DNA from: Leptobrachium leishanense
Lineage: Eukaryota > Chordata > Amphibia > Anura > Megophryidae
DNA: 64,000 nucleotides
NCBI GenBank assembly: GCA_009667805.1
Contig: CM019072.1
Span: 38,123,519-38,187,518 of the forward strand
Reading direction: 5' to 3'
This document shows, piece after piece, positions 44,901-55,375 of this stretch. A program made the position numbers and the translations under genes. Positions within the stretch are counted from its first letter, which is position 1. Every line of letters starts with the position of its first letter. The notes beneath the pieces were generated by a model. It made no database searches. It saw nothing but the letters and a program-made list of their open reading frames with translations, and was not told the DNA's origin.

Positions 44901-45846
44901 AGCGATTTCACCACTTTTGCCATTACAAGACAACCCCGATTTTACACCAGGGGTATGCACAGCCCTTAAAGCGCGGTTTGACCTTCCGGATAGGATCACG
45001 GTGGCTACTTATTTGAAAGATGGAAATCCTCCCCCGTTGCAGCACTCGGATGGAACACCTTCGATCCGTCTTCAGGAACGGTTCAATTATCACCAGATCC
45101 AATCGTATCTGCGCTCTTTGAAGGCTGGATTCAGCCTTACTCGTCCTCTTACGCCCTTTGAGCAGTATTTCCAGTTTGGTATTCAGTTGGACAGAGGTGT
45201 TTCTACCCTATATCGCATGCTTCTTGGGCGATCTGCAGAGACTCCTGCTTTCAGGGAGAGGTGGAGTGCCGTGGTGGGGAAACATATTTCAGATGAGGAA
45301 TGGAATAAGACTTTTACGCTCATTCACAAGGGGACCGGGTCTTTACATTGCGCGGAAAATGCTTATAAAATTCTTACATTTTGGTACCGGACCCCAGATC
45401 GGCTACAGAAAATGTTTCCCCTTCATGATCCGCAATGCTGGCGGTGCAAGGCGGCTTTTGGGGATTTTTAACATATTTGGTGGGACTGTCCTGAGATTCA
45501 GGTTTTTTGGAAGATGGTTCACACTGCAGTTCGTGCAATTTCAGATGAGGAATTTGAGTTCACTCCATCTAACTATATTCTGTTGCAGTTCCCGGCGCCC
45601 GTAAAAGTCTTGAAGCGGTCATTGAGATTGGTGACTGCGGCCAAACTGCTGATACCATTGCATTGGAACAAGCAGACGTTACCCTCTTGGCGAGAATGGG
45701 TGGCTAAGGTAGAATTCCTACGCAGGATGGATAATCTGGTAGCGAAGGAACTAGACCAAGTCGAACAATTTGTTCTGAATTGGTGTCATTGGGATAACTA
45801 TGTGAGCTCGGCACCTGAGAGACGCCGGGAAGTGACTGACGCATGA
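41980..45846 (+). pseudogene. L1 ORF2: AP endonuclease and reverse transcriptase, catalytic core damaged
   Basis: ATG at 41980. Endonuclease: TYNVKGL with N34, LQEMH with E63, AGDLN with D166 and N168, WSDHSPV with D253 and H254. RT: NYRPISLLN, QVGFMPGR, SMDAEKAFD (motif A, near residue 628), GTRQGCPLSP, then the motif C region, which reads SAYAFYVD instead of a YADD-like box. A small deletion removed the two aspartates and shifted the frame at about 44167-44175. A second frame change follows near 44245. The next piece (44254-45471) ends at an in-frame TAA inside the C-terminal Cys-rich region (CWRC). The protein then continues to 45846 in the same phase. The enzyme nicks DNA and copies RNA at the nick; this copy cannot. 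Confidence 0.94.
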
Positions 45847-46500
45847 GCGGGTGGGCTGATTGCTGACGTTTGAGTTAGGGCGCTAGAGGCCCCGATGGAG
45901 ATTGGAGAGTCTAGGAAATGCGCTTGTCCAAACGTATGGTCCACCAGTTGGTACATCAGTGCCCTCGTCCCCCAGGAAGACACTGTCCCCTCCCCCCCTT
46001 TTTTTTTTTTCTCTCCTCTTTCCTCTTTCCTCTCTCCTCTCCCTATTATTTTCTCTTTTTTCCACCTCTTCTCCCCTCTCTGAACTATTTTAATTCGCTG
46101 AACTCTGCCCCTTGCTGCATTGTCTTTTCTCTTGTCTTTATCGTTGTCCTGTCTGTTTTGTTGGTTTGTCCTGTCTGCTGTTTTGTTATGTTTGTTTTAG
46201 TCTGTCTGTTTTCTCACAACCCGGAAGACGTACTTAAAGGCAATGGACATTTTTCTCAGCGGCTGGTCAGCATTGGTACAGCATACGATTATAGATGTAG
46301 CATATAGCACCTTGATTTTGATCGGGGTAGGATTTTGCTTTTTACCAATTGCAATTCAGTACGGTGTTAACCTTATTCTGTCGTGACTGCTGCTATATGC
46401 ATCGCAAGACCTGTGTTACCATGTTGGACATGCTAATGTGATTTATGTTTTTGTATGTTTATTTCTGTTAATAAAAATTTTGATTACAAAAAAAAAAAAA
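45847..46500 (+). other. L1 3' UTR and poly-A tail
   Basis: Pyrimidine tract at 45985-46085, then AT-richer sequence, aataaa at 46471 and a run of about 14 A at 46487-46500. Immediately followed by the right TSD. Marks the true end of the L1. Confidence 0.88.
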
Positions 46501-46676
46501 AGAAAGTGAGATAAATGGGAGAATTTTTCTGATTTGGCTATTTTGACCTAGAATTTTCACTTCTCCAGTCATTCTCCTGGTTTTCACCTCTCTCTGAAAA
46601 ACCCTGTTAGTTTGGAGTCTATGATTATTCCCAAATCCTTCTCCCACTTTGATTTCCCTCTCTGTACCATATAGGT

Positions 46677-46857
46677 CAGTGTTTCCCAAACCTATCCTCA
46701 GGACCCGCTGACACGCCAGGTTTGACAGATATCTAAAGCACAGTACAGGGGATATGATTTGCTGCTCAGTGATTGCAGGATTCAGACTGCATTTCCGCAA
46801 TTTATCTGCAAAATCTGGCCTGGTTGATTGTCCCGTGGACAGGTTTGGGAAACAATG
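46677..46857. mobile_element. hAT MITE, 181 bp, near-perfect TSD
   Basis: Ends cagtgtttcccaaacc and ggtttgggaaacaatg. Flanks atataggt (46669-46676) and atatagca (46858-46865) agree at 6 of 8. Sits inside CR1 copy B. A truncated sister is at 15253-15365. Confidence 0.87.
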
Positions 46858-46916
46858 ATATAGCATATAAGCGGCTTGTGTGTTCTTCACTCCAAAGTGC
46901 ATAACCTTGCATTCAT

Positions 46917-47112
46917 CTACTTAAATTTCATCTGCCATTTAAGTGCCCAGTCCTCCAATCTATCTAAATCCCTCTGCAGCGAAGTAACATCCTGCTCACA
47001 TTGTATCACTTTTCTTAGTTTTGTGTTATCTGCAAACACTGACTCATGACTACCGATGTCTATTTCAGACCATTTATAAATAAATTGAAAAAAAATGGTC
47101 CTATAACAGACT
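46917..47112 (-). pseudogene. CR1/L2-like RT fragment with mutated catalytic box
   Basis: The minus strand reads the RT region around SVFADNTKLRKV and on to DRLEDWALKWQMKFK. The family consensus box is FADD; here the second Asp is Asn. The rest of the RT is at 49736-49860, beyond the hAT element. Confidence 0.82.
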
Positions 47113-47338
47113 CCTGAGGGCAGTGGGGTATTTTGGCCTAGGCCAACAAGGCCTAGGCCTAGGGCGGCACTTTCCAGGGGGCGGCGGCCCGCACTGGTGG
47201 CCCTACCCCTAAAAAAACTTTTGCAAAGTATTTTGCCAGGAAGGATACATTGAGATTTCACAAATTTTCAAGTATGTCCTGGGTAGGCAAGGCCTAGGCT
47301 TTCACTTTCCAGGGGGCAGCAAAAAACCTCACCACTAA

Positions 47339-47754
47339 GGCTAGGGTCAGACTAATGCAGTATTAACGTGCGTTTAGCAGCACTAAATCACGGCTGTGCT
47401 AGCAGCAAATGACGTCCAATGCCGGGCAGCATACGAAGAACGGTCGCACAAAAGTGCGGCTGCGCAACGCAAGTGGCAAACGAACGCATTTTTTTGAGAA
47501 CGTGATACCGCTAGTACTGACGTACAGAGTGCGCTGCGTCCGCTAGCGGCGTGTGTGCGTGATTAGGAGACGCCAGACGCTGCTAATGTCCGGCCAACAT
47601 AGCGTCCAGATGCAAAAAGTGTTGACGATCCGTACAAAATCACGGACGAAAAATCGTATGACCGCTATTGCGTATAACGTGAAAAAATGCGTCCATTCCT
47701 TCGAACGCCCTTTTTCACGGACAACGCGAAAAATGCGTTAGTCTGACCCTAGCC
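47339..47754. mobile_element. PIF/Harbinger-like MITE, ends ggctagggtcagac
   Basis: Perfect 14-bp inverted ends, ggctagggtcagac / gtctgaccctagcc. Left flank TAA (47336-47338); right flank ttaa. Same family as 59465-59850. The interior is CpG-rich with acg/cgt words and no frame of interest. Confidence 0.88.
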
Positions 47755-47759
47755 TTAAT

Positions 47760-48335
47760 GGGTTACTCACAGCACCGAAATGACGCCAACATTTTGGTGT
47801 TCTGTAGTTCCCTGCACTTCGGTGAATATAATTTCCCCACCCTGCAGTGAATTCACCATTCACCGCAGGGTGCCCAAAGTGCATGGAGTCGGCCGCTGAA
47901 TGCTGCCACCGCAAACCCGTGGCCTGCTGTTTTCAAAAGAACTACTGAACGAAAATGTCTGGAATTTACATATAAGATCCTATGATTGATAATAAAAAGT
48001 TCTGTTACAGAAAAATGAGAAAAACCGCTATTAAAAAAAAGGGGGGCAATTTTGCTGAAAATGACTAAAGAGTACTAAAAAAAAATCAAAGACTTTTTAC
48101 TGCAGATTAAAATAATGGTCTATTAGATATTGCATAAAAACGGGAATATTTCTAACATTGAAACCTATGGGGTTCGCCTGAATAAACCTGATTGAAACCA
48201 CCGAACATCAGGGCATTTCACTGCCATTTCTCTGCTGTTTGGTGTTCTCTGAATAGATTAACCATTACTTCTTTATGGGGATTTGCAATGCCTTCAAACA
48301 GCACCGTACTTGCTGGCAGTTCGCCAAACTTGTGT
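47760..48335 (+). mobile_element. MITE, family with GGGTTATTC ends, right end missing
   Basis: Begins gggttactcacagcaccg and shares internal blocks with 24934-25616 (ccctgcacttcggtgaat, tctctgctgtttggtgttct, gaatagattaaccattact). Stops after agttcgccaaacttg, without the right end. Confidence 0.82.
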
Positions 48336-49109
48336 GTGAGCATATCACAGAGCAGTGGTGTACTTAGGGGAGTGGCGGAGGGCGGGTCGCCTCAGGTACC
48401 AGTGATTATTTGAGTGTCATTAGGGGGTACTAGGAGGTGCCACTGTCACTATGTGTCAGCTTTGAGCTGTGTTCTCAAACAACGAGCAGCGGAGCAGGGC
48501 GTTTGCATACGGAATAAAATTGAATAGAATAAAAAGCCCCCTCTCCTCCCTCCATAGCTCCTCCCCTGCCCTGCAGCAGCTCTAGGAGAAGGGAGGGGGA
48601 TGTGATTTGTGTGCAGAGAGAGAAGATGACAGTAAATGGCAGGTAAAGGGGGGTATCAGCAGAATATGAAGCCCTGTCTGCTTACTGCTGTTTAAAGTGG
48701 ACCTTTCGTTAACCAGCACTGCAGTGATCGAAATTTGTCATTGAGCTGCCTGGCTCCTGGTGAGGCTGCGTGCGTGCAGGTCACGCGGTCCGGCCAGTCA
48801 GGTGGTACTGCTGAACCATGTGACACGCACGCAGCTGCCCGCCTTTTCATTAACACAGACTCTCACTCTATTCTGGACTGAACACCCACCGGAAGGGAAT
48901 CAAAGCCACGGTGCACCCTCTGGCAGTGGCACCCCACTGCTGACAAGATGGTTCCACGCACAGGCACAGCCACGATCCTAACGTGGCCTGGAGGGACCTC
49001 CTCCTGAGTCCGTACACAGTCCCTGCTGACTCTGCACACAGCCCTACTGCAGACGGAGGCCGGTAAATATAGAATAAATAATTGCTGTGTGCTCATATTC
49101 ACTCGGTTT

Positions 49110-49395
49110 GCTGGGAGTCGTATTGCAGTGGATTCTGATGCACTCATACACACTGCACATTGCATTGCTGGGAGTTTTATTGCTGTGGATTCTGTGATAC
49201 ACACTGCATATTACTATGAGTTTTATTGCCCTGGAGCTCTGGGATACGCTCATACACACTGCACATTACTGTGAGTTTTATTGCTGTGCAGTTCTGATAT
49301 GCTCATACACAGTGCCCATTTCTGTGGGTTTTATTGCTGTGCAGCTCTGTGATACGCTCATATGCAGTGCAGGTTTCTGTGGATTTTATTGTTCA
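49110..49395. repeat. Minisatellite of about 60-bp units (gcacatta...gtgagttttattgctgtg)
   Basis: Five imperfect units containing cactgcacattactgtgag and ttttattgctgtggagctct. The same module occurs at 15735-15900, 27495-27560 and, inverted and expanded, at 51120-51660. Confidence 0.88.
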
Positions 49396-49860
49396 ACCAA
49401 TTAGAGCGGCTGTGATCCAGTATACTTGACATGCGTGGCTGTTCTTTGTAAAAATGCTTGAATTTAAACATTTCATAATTTTATTTATCGCAATAGGTAC
49501 ATTTGAAATGGTATACAAAATATACAAGTAGGCACTTGGTATCCACTTTTAATATAAAGAGAGGAAAAGGCGGAGCGCTAAGAGGAAAAGGTGGAGTTTA
49601 AAGAGGAAGGGTGGGGATTAACCAGGAAGAGGTGTGCCCTTGACAGGAAGGGGTGTGTCAAATTTAAATTAGGGGGTGCACGAGTTTAGTCAGGCCTAGG
49701 GCAGCACAAAACCTAAATACATCACTGCCTGAGGGACATCACTTACCACTGGTGTCCATCTTGAAAATGTCCCATTTATGAGCACTCTCTGTACTCTATC
49801 TTTTAGCCAATGTTCTAAATGTCAAAGATCAGATGAAGGTCCCATGTGACCCTAATGTGT

Positions 49861-50762
49861 ATATTGTATATAGAGTAATCACAGTGATAAGTCAACCTAC
49901 CATCAGGCGATACAATAGTCCATCATTCCCTCTAATAGCAAGACATAAAACCACTGCCACCATCATTATAACTCAAGTACCTTTGTCATAGATATGTGTT
50001 TTAATTTTAAATATTATGGAATCAATTATTTATTATATGAAGAGATAAAATAAATGCCAACATATCACCCAGTTCAGAATACGTTGTTAGGTAGACGTCA
50101 AGATCATGTTGCTAAGTTGTAAATCTGTGATGGCTTGTTTATAGGTGTCGTTGGAGCGCACAGTAATATGTGGCAAAGGTCTATTGAAATCTTAAACTAA
50201 GAAGGTGAGAGGTTACAGAAGAAAGCAGAAGAGATGCATTTTCATAATGATGAAGTGAAATACAATCAATAATAAAAAAATGAAATATAATATATTAAGA
50301 AATATGAGAGTCAGAAAGATGTGTCATAACTGTCAATGCAGGATACATCTCTCACTCCTAAATAGTTGGCATTTGATAGATTTAGCATAGATGATTCCAG
50401 TTTCCATTCTGATTGAATTTTGGATTTCTGACCCTTTGACTTTATTAGTCATTTCTCACTCTTAATTATGGTTTTTATTATAAAGATTTTGCAAAGAACC
50501 ATTAGTAATTCATACATTTTTGCCTATATATTAACGAAGTTGTAAAATCCATATACTTGCCCCTATAACTTACCATATTGGTTCCTTTCATAAAGAAGAC
50601 CTATCCATAGATAGGGCATTTTATTTCAATCAATCTTGTTGAAATAATTTAGGATCTATTTTCCACTTTGTCTTGCAGTCTTGAATAATCAGCAATCATA
50701 ACACTGTAAATCTGTTTTTCCAAGCAAAAGAATCCTATTAAAGTCCAGTTGATCAGATCACC
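49861..50762. other. No recognisable feature
   Basis: AT-rich sequence between CR1 copy B and a hAT element. No frame above 60 codons with any motif. Best remaining candidate for host intergenic DNA in this half of the window. Confidence 0.5.
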
Positions 50763-51119
50763 ATAATGACCAGTGCTTTTTTTCTGGAAAAATAGGTGGG
50801 GGTACTCTCACGCCCAGGGAAAAACAGTGATTATTATGACTATTTTTCGTGTCCTAATAAATACTCTTGTATTAACCCTTTAAGGACAGAGGCAATTTTT
50901 CAAGTCATTCTTACTTTGTGCAGTGCAGGCAGCAGATAATGTGGCGATTCTAGGAGCAATAACAGCCTTTTGGGTGCAGGGCAAGGGGGCAACGCCGGAC
51001 TGCGACAAGAATACCGATGCAGACTTTTACGCACAGCAGCCTGTTTAAAGACAAATACATGCATTACAGCCAAGCCATACATTCACAAACATAGCCATAT
51101 ATCACCCGGGGGTATGTAG

Positions 51120-51660
51120 CACTAAAACTCACAATAATGTGCAGTGTGTGTGTGAGCATATCAGAATCCACAGCAATAAAACCCCCAGCAAAGTGCAGTG
51201 TTTGTGAGCATATCAGAATCTACAGCAATAAAACCCCCAGCAAAGTGCAGTGCTTGTGAGCGTATCAGAATCCACAGAAATAAAACCCCCAGCAAAGTGC
51301 AGTGTTTGTGAGCGTATCAGAATCCACAGAAATAAAACCCCCAGCAAAGTGCAGTGTGTGTGTGCATATCAGAAACCACAGCAATAAAACCCCCAGCAAA
51401 GTGCAGTGTGTGTGAGCATATCAGACTCCACAGAAATAAAACCCCCAGCAAAGTACTGTGTGTGTGAGCATATCAGAATCCACAGATATAAAACCCCCAG
51501 CAAAGTGCAGTGTATGTGAGCATATCAGTATCCACAGAAATAAAAACCCCAGCAAAGTGCAGTGTGTGAGCAAATCAGAATCCACAGAAATTAAACCCCC
51601 AGCAAAGTGCAGTGTGTGTGAACATATCAGATCCCACTGAAATAAAACTCACTGTAACGT
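51120..51660. repeat. Tandem array, 59-62 bp units, about 9 copies
   Basis: Units of gtgcagtgtgtgtgagcata, tcagaatccacagcaataaa and acccccagcaaa. It is the reverse complement of the module at 49110-49395. Confidence 0.94.
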
Positions 51661-51699
51661 ACTGATAATTGGTATACTGGGGGTTGAATAAACTGTCAT

Positions 51700-52345
51700 C
51701 TTATTACGCCCCCAGTATATCAATTTTATTTTATCCCCTCCCCCAGCAAAATCAATTGTATTCCCCCTCCCTTCCCCCCCAGGCAAAATCAAATGTATTC
51801 CCCCCTCCCTCCCCCCCAGGCAAAATCAATTGGATTCCCCCCTCCCTTCCCCCGAGGCAAACTCAATTGTATTCCCCCCTCACTTCTCCCCCAGGCAAAA
51901 CCAATTGTATTCCCCCTCCCTCTCCCCCCCAGGCAAAATCAACTGTATTCACCCTCCCTCCCCCAAGCAAAATCAGTTGGATTTCCCCCTCCCTTCCCCC
52001 CCAGGCAAAATCAATTGTATTCCCCCCTCACTTCCCCCCAGGCAAAATCAACTGTATTCACCCTCCCTCCCCCAAGCAAAATCAGTTGGATTTCCCCCCT
52101 CCCCTCAGGCAAAATCAATTGTAGTCTGCCTCCCCCCAAGCAAAATCAGTTGGATTTCGCCCCTCCCTACCCCCCAGGCAAAATCAATTGTAGTCTCCCT
52201 ACCCCACAAGCAAAATCAGTTGGATTTCCCCCTCCCTCCCCCCCAGGCAAAATCAATTGTAGTCTCCCTCCCCCAAGCAAAATCAGTTGGATTTCCCCCT
52301 CCCTTCCCCCAGCAAGATCAATTGGATTCCCCCCCCCCCGGGTTG
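51700..52345. repeat. C-rich minisatellite, about 38-44 bp units
   Basis: About 15 imperfect units of ccccccaggcaaaatcaatt followed by gtattccccc or ggatttcccc. Open in all plus-strand frames (Pro-rich), explaining three overlapping frames of 150-260 codons. Confidence 0.94.
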
Positions 52346-53373
52346 CTCATCTCACCGGCATCCATTGAGAGCAATCGTCAGCTGGACTCAGCAGACAGGA
52401 TGGAGTCCAGCCTCTCTTCCGCTGTCCTGTGCGCATCAGTGAGGGGGCAGAGCCAATGCAATGTGCCTGCTGGAGTAAACAGTGTGGGAAGCAGGCACGT
52501 TGCAGCACTGCCGCTGGGAGATGGCTGCCCAGACCTTCGGAAAACCGGGATCCACTCAGGATGGTTAACAGGAGCCTGTGTAACTGTGTGCTGCCCAGAA
52601 CCAAGTAGTCGCAGCTAAAATAAATGAACTCTTTGCTGCCCTGGGAGGCTCAGCGCTCTGTTCACATGCTGAGGTTGTGGTCTAGCGGCAGCAGACGGAT
52701 GATCCTGCGGTGCTGCCGAGAGGTGCCGGTACGCGCAGGGAGGTGCTGGTATGCCGTACCGGCACGTACTGGCTCAAAAAAAACCCTGATAATGAATAGG
52801 AGAAGAGCAATTTTGCAAAGTTGCAGATCAGTGCTGGGAAAGTATTTGAGGAGTTACTAAGAGATAATATTCAGGAATTCATTGTGAAGTATAATGTAAT
52901 TAGCAGGAATCAGCATGGTTTTATGAAACACAGATCCTGTCAGACTAACCTAATTTTATTACAAGACACGGAGGCTATATCATCTAGATATTGTGGTATT
53001 TATATGCCCTTTCGCTCATGTGTTATCTAATATATGTTATATGGTGTTTGTACTGACCTGAGTAACGGCTACGCCGGCGGGTGTGTGACTCTGGGTTCCC
53101 AGGGGAGGGTTCTCCCGGTGTGCCCTGCATTCTGTTTGCGAGGGGGTATTTTCCCCTGTGGACCTGGGAGGTTTTTTGCCATAGTCCCGGCCTCCGATTT
53201 TCACTCTGTGTTTTATCGCTTTCTGCTGCTTTCTTTAGGCCGTGCGCACGGCGGCCATCTTAGGTCGGAGGTAAATTGTCTTGCGTTTCCTCCTCCATTG
53301 CGGAGCCTGCTCTGCCCTCAATTTTGGTGAGTTTTTTCTCCAGCGGCCATATCGGCTCCTGTCTGATAGCATT

Positions 53374-53785
53374 ATGCCGCATCTCCGTGCCTCCTCGTCC
53401 AAAGATGCTGCTAGTCAAGTCGGTATGGCAGGGGACATTTCTGACAGCCTCTCCGATGACTCCTCTGATCGCGATCCACCCGCACTCTTGAAGGAGGCCC
53501 CCCTCCCAAACTGCCTCCAGCAACATCCACTACTGAGGTACTTTCAAAGACTCTGACCGAATTTGCTTGGCTATGGGCTCAGTGTCTCAGACACTTTCAC
53601 ATTTATTAGGTCCGGCTGGATCTTTTTCTGCCCCTCAACCGCCTCCCCCTACGGCTGGAGAGAATAGGGGATCCACATTATCAATTACTGAGATCTCTCA
53701 TACATCTCACACTATGCGAGAGCGCATGGGACCTCATAAAGCTATGGCTAAAACTAAACATACACTGCCCTCTGTCTCGAGGAAA
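53374..53785 (+). pseudogene. DIRS-like ORF1 (gag-like), frameshifted
   Basis: ATG at 53374 (MPHLRASSSK), then a Ser/Asp-rich stretch. The frame moves near 53550 to the one reading TEFARAMGS-like text and on to SRKRART at about 53785, where a hAT-type end interrupts. It is placed as DIRS ORF1 by position between the left inverted end and the missing RT. I see no diagnostic motif, so function is inferred from position only. Confidence 0.5.
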
Positions 53786-54590
53786 AGGGCCCGGACTGGC
53801 AATCTGGCAAACCGGGCGTTTGCCAGGTAGCCCGCGAGCCTCCCGGGCTGGTCGGCCGCTAGCCTCCCTTGCTGGGCGGCCGACATAGTCAGCCACCTGA
53901 CAAGGCAGCCTAGGACCAACTGAAGAGGGAAGGCTGCCAATCAGCCGGCGAGCTGCGAACCCAATGACTTAAGCAGCCATCTGCCCCCATTGATTAGGTC
54001 ACATGGCGCACTGCGTGACGTCATCAGCGGGGGTCGATGGCCGGCTCCCGCTGATTTGGTCACAGCAGGGCGCGCACACCACACACACACACACCGCCGG
54101 ATCTTGGGTGTGACAGGACGTCTCTCCTGGCTCCCGCCGGCATGCAACACCATGTCCCAGCCACGAGGTATGATGCTGGGTGGAGAAATTGATGAATTTG
54201 AGCGGGGGGGGGATTAATGAATTTGAGTGGGGGGAATGAATTTGAAATGGGGGCATTAAAGAAATTGTGCTGGGGATTAATGAATTTGTGCGGGGGGATT
54301 AAAGTAATTGTGCTGGGGATTAAAGAAATTGTGCGGGAGATTAAAGAAATTGTGTTTGGGGGATTAATGAATTTGTGTGGGGAGATTAATGAAATCGTGC
54401 TGGGGATTAAAGAAATTGTTCTGGGGATTAATGAATTTGTGCTGGGGGAATTAATGAATTTGTGCTAGGGAAATTGATGCATTTGATGTGCTGGGGGGAG
54501 TTAATGCATTTGATGTGCTGGGGGAGTTAATGCATTTGATGTGCTGGGGGACTACTCTCGCTCTGTGCCCCTGTCTGGTATATTCTGCTG
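53786..54590. mobile_element. hAT-type element, left part, with minisatellite
   Basis: Starts agggcccggactggcaatct, the same terminus as the right end at 16700-16721. A GC-rich subterminal part (53800-54130) is followed by a 21-bp-type minisatellite (54180-54560; ggggattaatgaatttgtgc). Right end not found; the hAT satellite copy begins near 54636. Confidence 0.65.
54180..54560. repeat. Minisatellite, about 20-25 bp unit
   Basis: Some 16 imperfect units of ggggattaatgaatttgtgc, drifting into gggggagttaatgcatttga at the right. On the reverse strand it echoes the ccagca...caaattcatt array at 15930-16530. Confidence 0.9.
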
Positions 54591-54826
54591 CTTGTTACTG
54601 CTGGTGCGCTTCCATCCTGCCATACACTATAGCGCAGTAATATTTGGGTGCACTGCCACTGACGCCTATATTACCAGATTCATATAATTTTAATATTGGA
54701 CTGCAGGGTCCAACCCTGCACTTTTCCAGAATACCACAAAAGGATTACGGTGTGAAGGCACTTGCTGCCACCAAAGGCACAATATTTGGGTGCACTGACG
54801 CCTTTACCAGATTCATATCTTTTTAA

Positions 54827-55375
54827 CCACTTGGCTGCTATGGACGCGCTCAGCGCGTCCAGCCAAGTGGTTCTCCTTTGCTATGGATGCGCAGAGCGCC
54901 CCCCGGTGTCAGCCCGGCACTCCGGGACCCCGGGGACATTAGATGTCATCGCCGCGATGACATCTAATTCAGGCGCCCCTCCCCCCGGCGTGTGCGGAGG
55001 AGGTGCCTGAAAGGGAGGGTGGGAGGTCCTTCGGACCTCTCTCCCTCCCGATTGCCGGGGGCCACAGGGTTAAGGCAGGCACCGTTTGGAAGGGCACAGG
55101 CTGCCCTTCCAAACGGTGGCTGACATTAACCCCTTGGGAGCCGGATCACGATTCGGCGCTGAAAAGTGCCGGATCATGATCCTCTCCCGGAGCTGGCCGA
55201 CATCTTGGATGTCGGCCAAGCCTCCGGGAACTCCCCCTGTGGACTGGCGTCATCGTGCATAGCACGATGACGCCAGTCCTGGAGTTAACCCCTAGCTGCC
55301 AGCAATGGTAGAGATATGGGGTTACAATGAACCCCCTATCTCCTGATCCGTGGCAGCTAGGGGTTAATGTTTATT
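54827..55375. repeat. Chain of about nine hairpins (copy 1)
   Basis: Consecutive perfect or near-perfect stems at 54827-54870, 54938-54968, 55027-55045, 55080-55118, 55145-55185, 55195-55217, 55241-55279 and about 55285-55365 (ctagctgcca...tggcagctag). Stems are 8-18 bp with loops of 1-15 bases. Little sequence lies outside a stem. Confidence 0.9.

Larger units (their letters stand above)
38994..46500 (+). mobile_element. Full-length L1/Tx1-like LINE, 7.5 kb, inactive
   Basis: Starts right after the left TSD agaaagtgagataa (38980-38993) and ends in a poly-A run just before the right TSD (46501-46514). Contains a 5' UTR, ORF1, a 1.8 kb inter-ORF region with G-rich and pyrimidine tracts, ORF2 with endonuclease and RT, a pyrimidine-rich 3' UTR and aataaa 20 bp before poly-A. 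Not 5'-truncated, which is uncommon. Disabled by a frameshift in ORF1 and three lesions in ORF2. Confidence 0.93.
38904..46606. mobile_element. TTA-flanked MITE (182 bp) interrupted by an L1-like LINE
   Basis: TTA at 38901-38903 and 46607-46609 borders ends gggggttattcagagagagg / cctctctctgaaaaaccctg. Without the L1 the MITE is about 182 bp (38904-38993 plus 46515-46606) and largely self-complementary. Target choice TTA suggests PIF/Harbinger. The site before insertion is predictable from the CR1 sequence at 63681-63700 (actaagtaac). Confidence 0.85.
47121..49727. mobile_element. hAT-type element, 2.6 kb, perfect 8-bp TSD cctgaggg
   Basis: Ends cagtggggtattttgg and the inverted ctaaatacatcactg; cctgaggg flanks both (47113-47120 and 49728-49735). 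The subterminal gcctagggc motif is shared by both ends. Contains a TAA-flanked MITE (47339-47754), a GGGTTATTC-family MITE piece (47760-48335), a segment resembling the palindrome arm at 13370-13400 (near 48778), and a minisatellite (49110-49395). A second hAT-like start, cagtggtgtacttagg at 48352, suggests an inner nested element. No transposase. Confidence 0.92.
38285..49860 (-). mobile_element. CR1/L2-like LINE (copy B) split by three insertions
   Basis: Pieces on the minus strand: 49736-49860 and 46918-47112 (RT, FADNTKL box), 46607-46676 and 46866-46917 (after RT), 38482-38900 (C-terminal part ending in RGHPFRLGERKFSLK and NSLSVEVV motifs) and 38285-38481 (3' UTR). Gaps are a hAT element (47121-49727), a hAT MITE (46677-46857) and a TTA-flanked MITE carrying an L1 (38904-46606). 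Spliced across these, the order is that of one LINE. Catalytic FADD reads FADN, so it was decaying. Confidence 0.82.
50771..52788. mobile_element. hAT-type element, 2.0 kb, 7 of 8 TSD
   Basis: Left end cagtgctttttttctgg, right end ggctcaaaaaaaaccctg (inverted). Flanks ataatgac (50763-50770) and ataatgaa (52789-52796). Interior: about 9 copies of a 59-62 bp unit (51120-51660), a C-rich minisatellite (51700-52345) and a GC-rich right third with no known motif. The plus-strand frames at 51669-52618 are translations of the minisatellite. Confidence 0.88.

Noticed and set aside
51120..51660. Possible CRISPR-like array (regular 59-62 bp repeats)
   Set aside because: Units are contiguous with no unique spacers, and the context is a eukaryotic hAT element.
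51669..52618. Plus-strand Pro-rich frames of 151-262 codons
   Set aside because: Open only because the C-rich minisatellite lacks stops in any phase.
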